NCBI GenBank assembly: GCA_003427395.1
Contig: BFEA01000380.1
Coordinates: forward strand, 490,119 to 533,496
DNA length: 43,378 bases
Direction of reading: 5' to 3'
Origin: Chara braunii
Lineage: Eukaryota > Streptophyta > Charophyceae > Charales > Characeae
Shown piece by piece: positions 40,154 to 43,378 of this stretch (position 1 is the stretch's first letter; every line of letters begins with the position of its first letter). The position numbers were made by a program, and so were the translations under genes. Below the pieces are notes generated by a model. That model made no database searches. It saw only the letters and a program-made list of their open reading frames with translations, and was not told where the DNA came from.

Positions 40154-40793
40154 CTAAAACGACGAGCAAGAGGACGACCAGCACCAGCAGCGGCAGCCTC
40201 CGAAAGACGTCAGCCATGAAAGGCACGTGGATGACAGCAGCAGCTAGAAGACAACGGTGGACGTCTAGGAAACGGCGAGGAACAGTGGTGCAAACGGCCG
40301 ATCGCAGATAATGACAAACGAAGGGTAACGTATTCCATCGCGGAAGACATTGCGCAATCGGGAGAGCGGGGGCTGGCGGAAATATTCGAATCTGCTGACC
40401 GTTGGGCGCCTTCCCGCTCGGGGCCAAGGGCACCGACGCAAGACAGCTCCTTCTAGACGCCGTGGAGGCCGGAAGGCCAGCAACGGTGACCGTTGGCGGA
40501 CAATTCCATGACGCCGAACGTTGCAGACCGACGACGTCCGCCGACAGGCCGCCAGGAACGGCAATGGACCAGCTGACTTCGAAAATTGTCGTCGGGAGAG
40601 CTGTCGTCAACGCCCCGATTCTTCCGGATGCTCGACCTACGAGAGACCTAGGGAGGTCCCTTGGGGAACGCGTCGGAATGGCTGTAGCCTGATGAATCCC
40701 CCAGGAATCCCCGAGGAAATGTTTTCACTTTTTTTTTTTTCAGTTTCTTCCCCGAGGATAAGTGGAATGATGAATTCCTCGGGGGTTTTACGC

Positions 40794-40818
40794 GCCCGAG
40801 GAGTGTCTAACGAGCCCC
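40794..40818 (-). repeat. Harbinger right terminal inverted repeat
   Basis: Complement of GGGGCTCGTTAGACACTC plus CTCGGGC. Subterminal CCCGAGG and CCTCGGGG strings lie at about 40707-40800. Confidence 0.9.
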
Positions 40819-40933
40819 TATGTCCCTTGCTGCTTGTTGACCGTCCCATGGTGGTACTTGGCTTGGTAGTAGTGACCCTGATTTCATATCATTCAACAGT
40901 ATTGTAAGAAATGGGGCAGACAGCAACTCATTG

Positions 40934-41109
40934 TTAAACCACCAGTACTTGGACGGGTTGGCCCAGCTATCAGCCCGGTTCAGCCGTGGAGAAAAGTAGA
41001 GTAGAAACGTTTCTAGTCGGATGAATTTGGGCACTCCTGTAGTGGCCCGTGCGTTTCCTAAAATTGTGGCTTGTTAACGGGCACAACTTTAGGAAGCACT
41101 GGTGGTTTA
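40934..41109. mobile_element. TTAA-ended MITE, copy T5
   Basis: 176 bp. Left TTAAACCACCAGTACTTGG, right the complement of TTAAACCACCAGTGCTTCC: 19 bp with two mismatches. It sits just outside the Harbinger element. It shares TTGG and GGCCCA strings with T3. Confidence 0.88.
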
Positions 41110-41215
41110 AAGGTGCTTGTTAGCAACAATGACACTCGCATACCGATGCTGAGCAAACACACAAAAGAGTAAATTGAATCAGGCTAACATCGAGCACTAG
41201 TGTGGATGTCAACCG

Positions 41216-41360
<145 letters not shown>

Positions 41361-41361
<1 letters not shown>

Positions 41362-41978
41362 CGTGAATGTGTGGAGTACATTTTGCAGCTAATGATGCGA
41401 GGAAAAAGGCCAAGGAGCACCCCTCGGCCAAGTCGATCCGACCAGTGCACCTCATGCGCAGCTAATGATGTGAGGAACAAGGCCAGGAGGGAGACGAAGC
41501 GATGAAAGGAGGAGGAGGCACTCATCAAGACAAAGGAGGAGAACGAGACAAAAAGCGAGGATTACGCATGTAGTTGCCACACTTTGCACTGCCAGGTTCT
41601 TGAACACCACCAGCGTATACGTTTCAAATCCAGGATTCCAGGGTGCGAGGAAGTGACACAAAAGATTTTTAGATTATTCTTTCTCCTTTTGCCATGATCA
41701 TGATGGGAAAAGCCGACCCAGATGCAACTATTTGGCAAACAAAACATTTACTGAAAATGACATCTTTGAAATTTGAAAGCCACAAAGACGGATTTTCTCG
41801 CAAGGATCGCGATAAATCGTGCTGTGATGGTCTGATCATCATTGGCCTCATGAGACGAATGCTTCATCGAAAGTTCTGCTGGCATGATTGCCAAAGCTTT
41901 CATGAAGTTTCGTCATAGATTTGCTGAAAGAATCTGTAAGGCATTGGTCTGGTCGTTGAAGTGCGCGTGAAAAAAAAG
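41361..41978. other. No gene recognised
   Basis: Open frames of 60-75 codons overlap on both strands (near 41669-41918) without recognised features. A string CAGCTAATGATG(C/T)GAGGA(A/C) is repeated at about 41386 and 41459. Confidence 0.5.
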
Positions 41979-42240
41979 TTTTGCATGCAAAGACAGCCCC
42001 ACTGTATGGCCCCAATCGTTTCTCCGCCAGGCCCATCACAACCATGCATCCGACAAGCGTGTTGTTCGTGTGTTGACGATGCCATCTGCAACGATCTTAG
42101 CTCGCCTGCTTTTGCATGCAAAGGCAGCGGGCGGCCCCAGTGTGCCTGATCGCTGCTCGGCCAGGTCCATCACAACCATACATCCTACGTCGAGCTCGCG
42201 ACAGATGTCCGTGTGCCGATGACAGCTGTTACGAGCTGTG
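41979..42240. repeat. 131-bp tandem repeat (2 diverged units)
   Basis: TTTTGCATGCAAAG starts each unit (41979, 42110). Both continue through GCCCCA, GCCAGG(C/T)CCATCACAACCA and CATCC. The units have diverged beyond that. Confidence 0.8.
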
Positions 42241-42678
42241 GCATCTGCCCCCATCTTGGGTTTTTGGCTAAATTCGTTGCACCGCTCAATTCGGCGTGCA
42301 GGTTGGCAGTCGGGGTACATCATTTCAGAATCTTCATTCCCCGAGTCCCCGAGCAATGTTTTCTTGATAAAAACAGTGTTCAAAGCAGACTTTGCATAGG
42401 GACCTCATAGATTGAGGTATACGAACAGTGCCACACACGACGACGGTGTGGCCAAAGTTATGGTCACTGGGAGGATCTCTGAAGAGTCTGAGCCTTTCAT
42501 GCTCAGAAGGCCCTCAATATGGGGAGGATGGGTGGCCTACACAACAAGAAACCATTGCTCTTCTGTGTCTTACAATGCGGCCATTGTCCGGCGTCCGTTA
42601 TCATGAGGAAAAAACTGAACACAGACTCTGAGCCTGAGGGGAGGGAGTGCATGACATCCTCTTTTTCCTTTTTGGTTT
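42241..42678. other. No gene recognised
   Basis: No protein family or RNA gene is recognised in this stretch. Confidence 0.5.
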
Positions 42679-42840
42679 TGAAATGACTAAAGCTCCCGGA
42701 GTGCAAGGCATCCGCTTCTATCAACGACCTCTTTCTCTTTTCGCTCTGGCATAAAGTCGATGGTTGCTTGCACTCCGGGACCCTTAGTTATTTAAAAAAG
42801 AGGTCTGACTCGGCGATGGCAGCTGATGAGGTCGTTGATA
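42679..42840. repeat. Nested inverted repeat
   Basis: The outer pair is TATCAACGACCTC (42719-42731) and GAGGTCGTTGATA (42828-42840), a perfect 13-bp match. A second pair, about 33 bp and imperfect, joins the CTCCCGGAGTGCAAG part (42690-42705) with its complement near 42768-42782. The arms interlock instead of nesting cleanly, so it may be a rearranged MITE. Confidence 0.7.
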
Positions 42841-43074
42841 GTAGCTGATGAGTCTAGAGTCTAGACGAGTTCTTCACGTTCTGTTTTTTTTACCATCTCT
42901 TTTAATTATTAATTTTCAGAAACAACGGCGGATGCGGCATGTTTTGAGTTCCTAAAGGCACGAAAAACAGGCCTGGGCTACTGTGTCAGGGCCTGAGTTC
43001 GAAAAGGCGTCCGTAATTCAGGCCGGCAATGGTTTCAGGGCGGAGGTTTCATCAAGGCGTTTGTGTTGTTGTTG

Positions 43075-43360
43075 TTTTTTTTCGCTCGGTCTGCGGTGCG
43101 CGCCGTGCCACAGCTGGGAAAAAAAAAAAAAAAAAAGATGTATCGGCCCCATGGTCAGGCCACGGCCAAGATGTCTCGGCCACACCCCAGATTGGCCACG
43201 GACGAGATGTCTCAGCCACACCCCAGATTGGCCATGGCCCAGATGTATAGGCCAAACCCCGGCCGTGGCCCGACCATGGTTGTTTTTTTTTCTTTTTTTT
43301 TCTTTTTTTTTTTCCAGCCGTGGCACGGCGCGGTGCGGAGCGACCGACGGAAAAAAAAAA
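43075..43360. mobile_element. Foldback element with 31-bp tandem core
   Basis: The left arm CGCTCGGTCTGCGGTGCG then CGCCGTGCCACAGCTGG (43083-43119) is inverted on the right (43314-43350), each bordered by A or T runs. The core (43138-43280) contains a roughly 31-bp unit, GATGTCTCGGCCACACCCC then AGATTGGCCA, repeated about three times. No coding capacity is evident. The window ends 18 bp after it. Confidence 0.7.
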
Positions 43361-43378
43361 CTTTTTTTTCTCCTTGCC

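Larger units (their letters stand above)
35233..40818. mobile_element. Complete PIF/Harbinger DNA transposon, 5586 bp
   Basis: The inverted ends are 25 bp with two mismatches: left GGGCCTCGTCAGACACTC and on through CTCGGGC, right its counterpart GGGGCTCGTTAGACACTC. TAT flanks both sides (35230-35232, 40819-40821), the 3-bp target duplication expected of this superfamily. Inside lie a transposase gene on plus (35849-37188) and a trihelix/Myb-like gene on minus (38316-40153), convergent, as in two-gene Harbinger elements. CCTCGGG-type strings recur within about 170 bp of each end and could be transposase-binding repeats. Both genes carry stops and frameshifts, so the copy is non-autonomous. Confidence 0.93.

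Noticed and set aside
41979-42240. CRISPR-like repeat
   Set aside because: Only two diverged units of 131 bp with no spacer pattern, in a eukaryotic sequence.

Overview
This window is eukaryotic, non-coding-rich DNA that is almost entirely transposable elements, simple repeats and their remains. No prokaryotic gene layout is present. The TE families (Ty3/gypsy with an iMet-type primer site, EN-RT-zinc-knuckle LINEs, a PIF/Harbinger element with a trihelix/Myb-like partner), a U6 snRNA of the plant/green type, and long homopolymer, GT, CT, CA and GAA tracts fit a large plant or charophyte genome. Chara braunii is my best guess from the style of the predicted proteins; that is an inference I cannot test here. 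Two single Ns (18684, 25491) mark assembly joins.

Layout. 1-2966: no gene seen, one perfect hairpin and a TTGAC-rich block with a TATA box. 2967-5625: a LINE graveyard with fragments on both strands and three retroposon 3' tails. 6025-7671: three small terminal-inverted-repeat elements. 8269-9020: another LINE end plus tail. 9291-20099: a GGA/GAA-rich tandem array interrupted at one unit by a 10.0-kb Ty3/gypsy composite on the minus strand (9485-19497), arranged LTR, pol remnant, truncated LTR, gag-pol interior, LTR. 20721-24447: a near full-length but dead LINE on the minus strand. 24448-26700: a cluster of TTAA-ended elements, tandem repeats and a retroposon tail. 28138-28240: a U6 snRNA gene candidate, with an RD/RS-rich exon-like reading frame about 170 bp beyond it on the other strand. 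28763-34972: more retroposon tails, microsatellites, MITEs and LINE pieces, including a foldback made of two LINE copies. 35233-40818: a complete 5.6-kb PIF/Harbinger element with 25-bp inverted ends and a TAT target duplication, carrying convergent transposase and trihelix/Myb-like genes, both broken. 40934-43361: a further TTAA element, microsatellites, a 131-bp tandem repeat and two foldback structures.

How the parts relate. Every TE coding region seen here is disabled by stops, frameshifts, domain loss or catalytic-residue changes, so mobility of the short elements would need intact copies elsewhere. Many of the stops can be explained as CAG to TAG or CGA to TGA, as expected from deamination of methylated cytosine. 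The strongest non-textbook signals are (1) a structured retroposon 3' end with covarying hairpins in eight copies, (2) the complete Harbinger element plus MITEs that share its terminal bases and TAT duplication, (3) a TTAA-ended element family, and (4) a U6 gene whose end-to-end stem is restored by compensatory changes.
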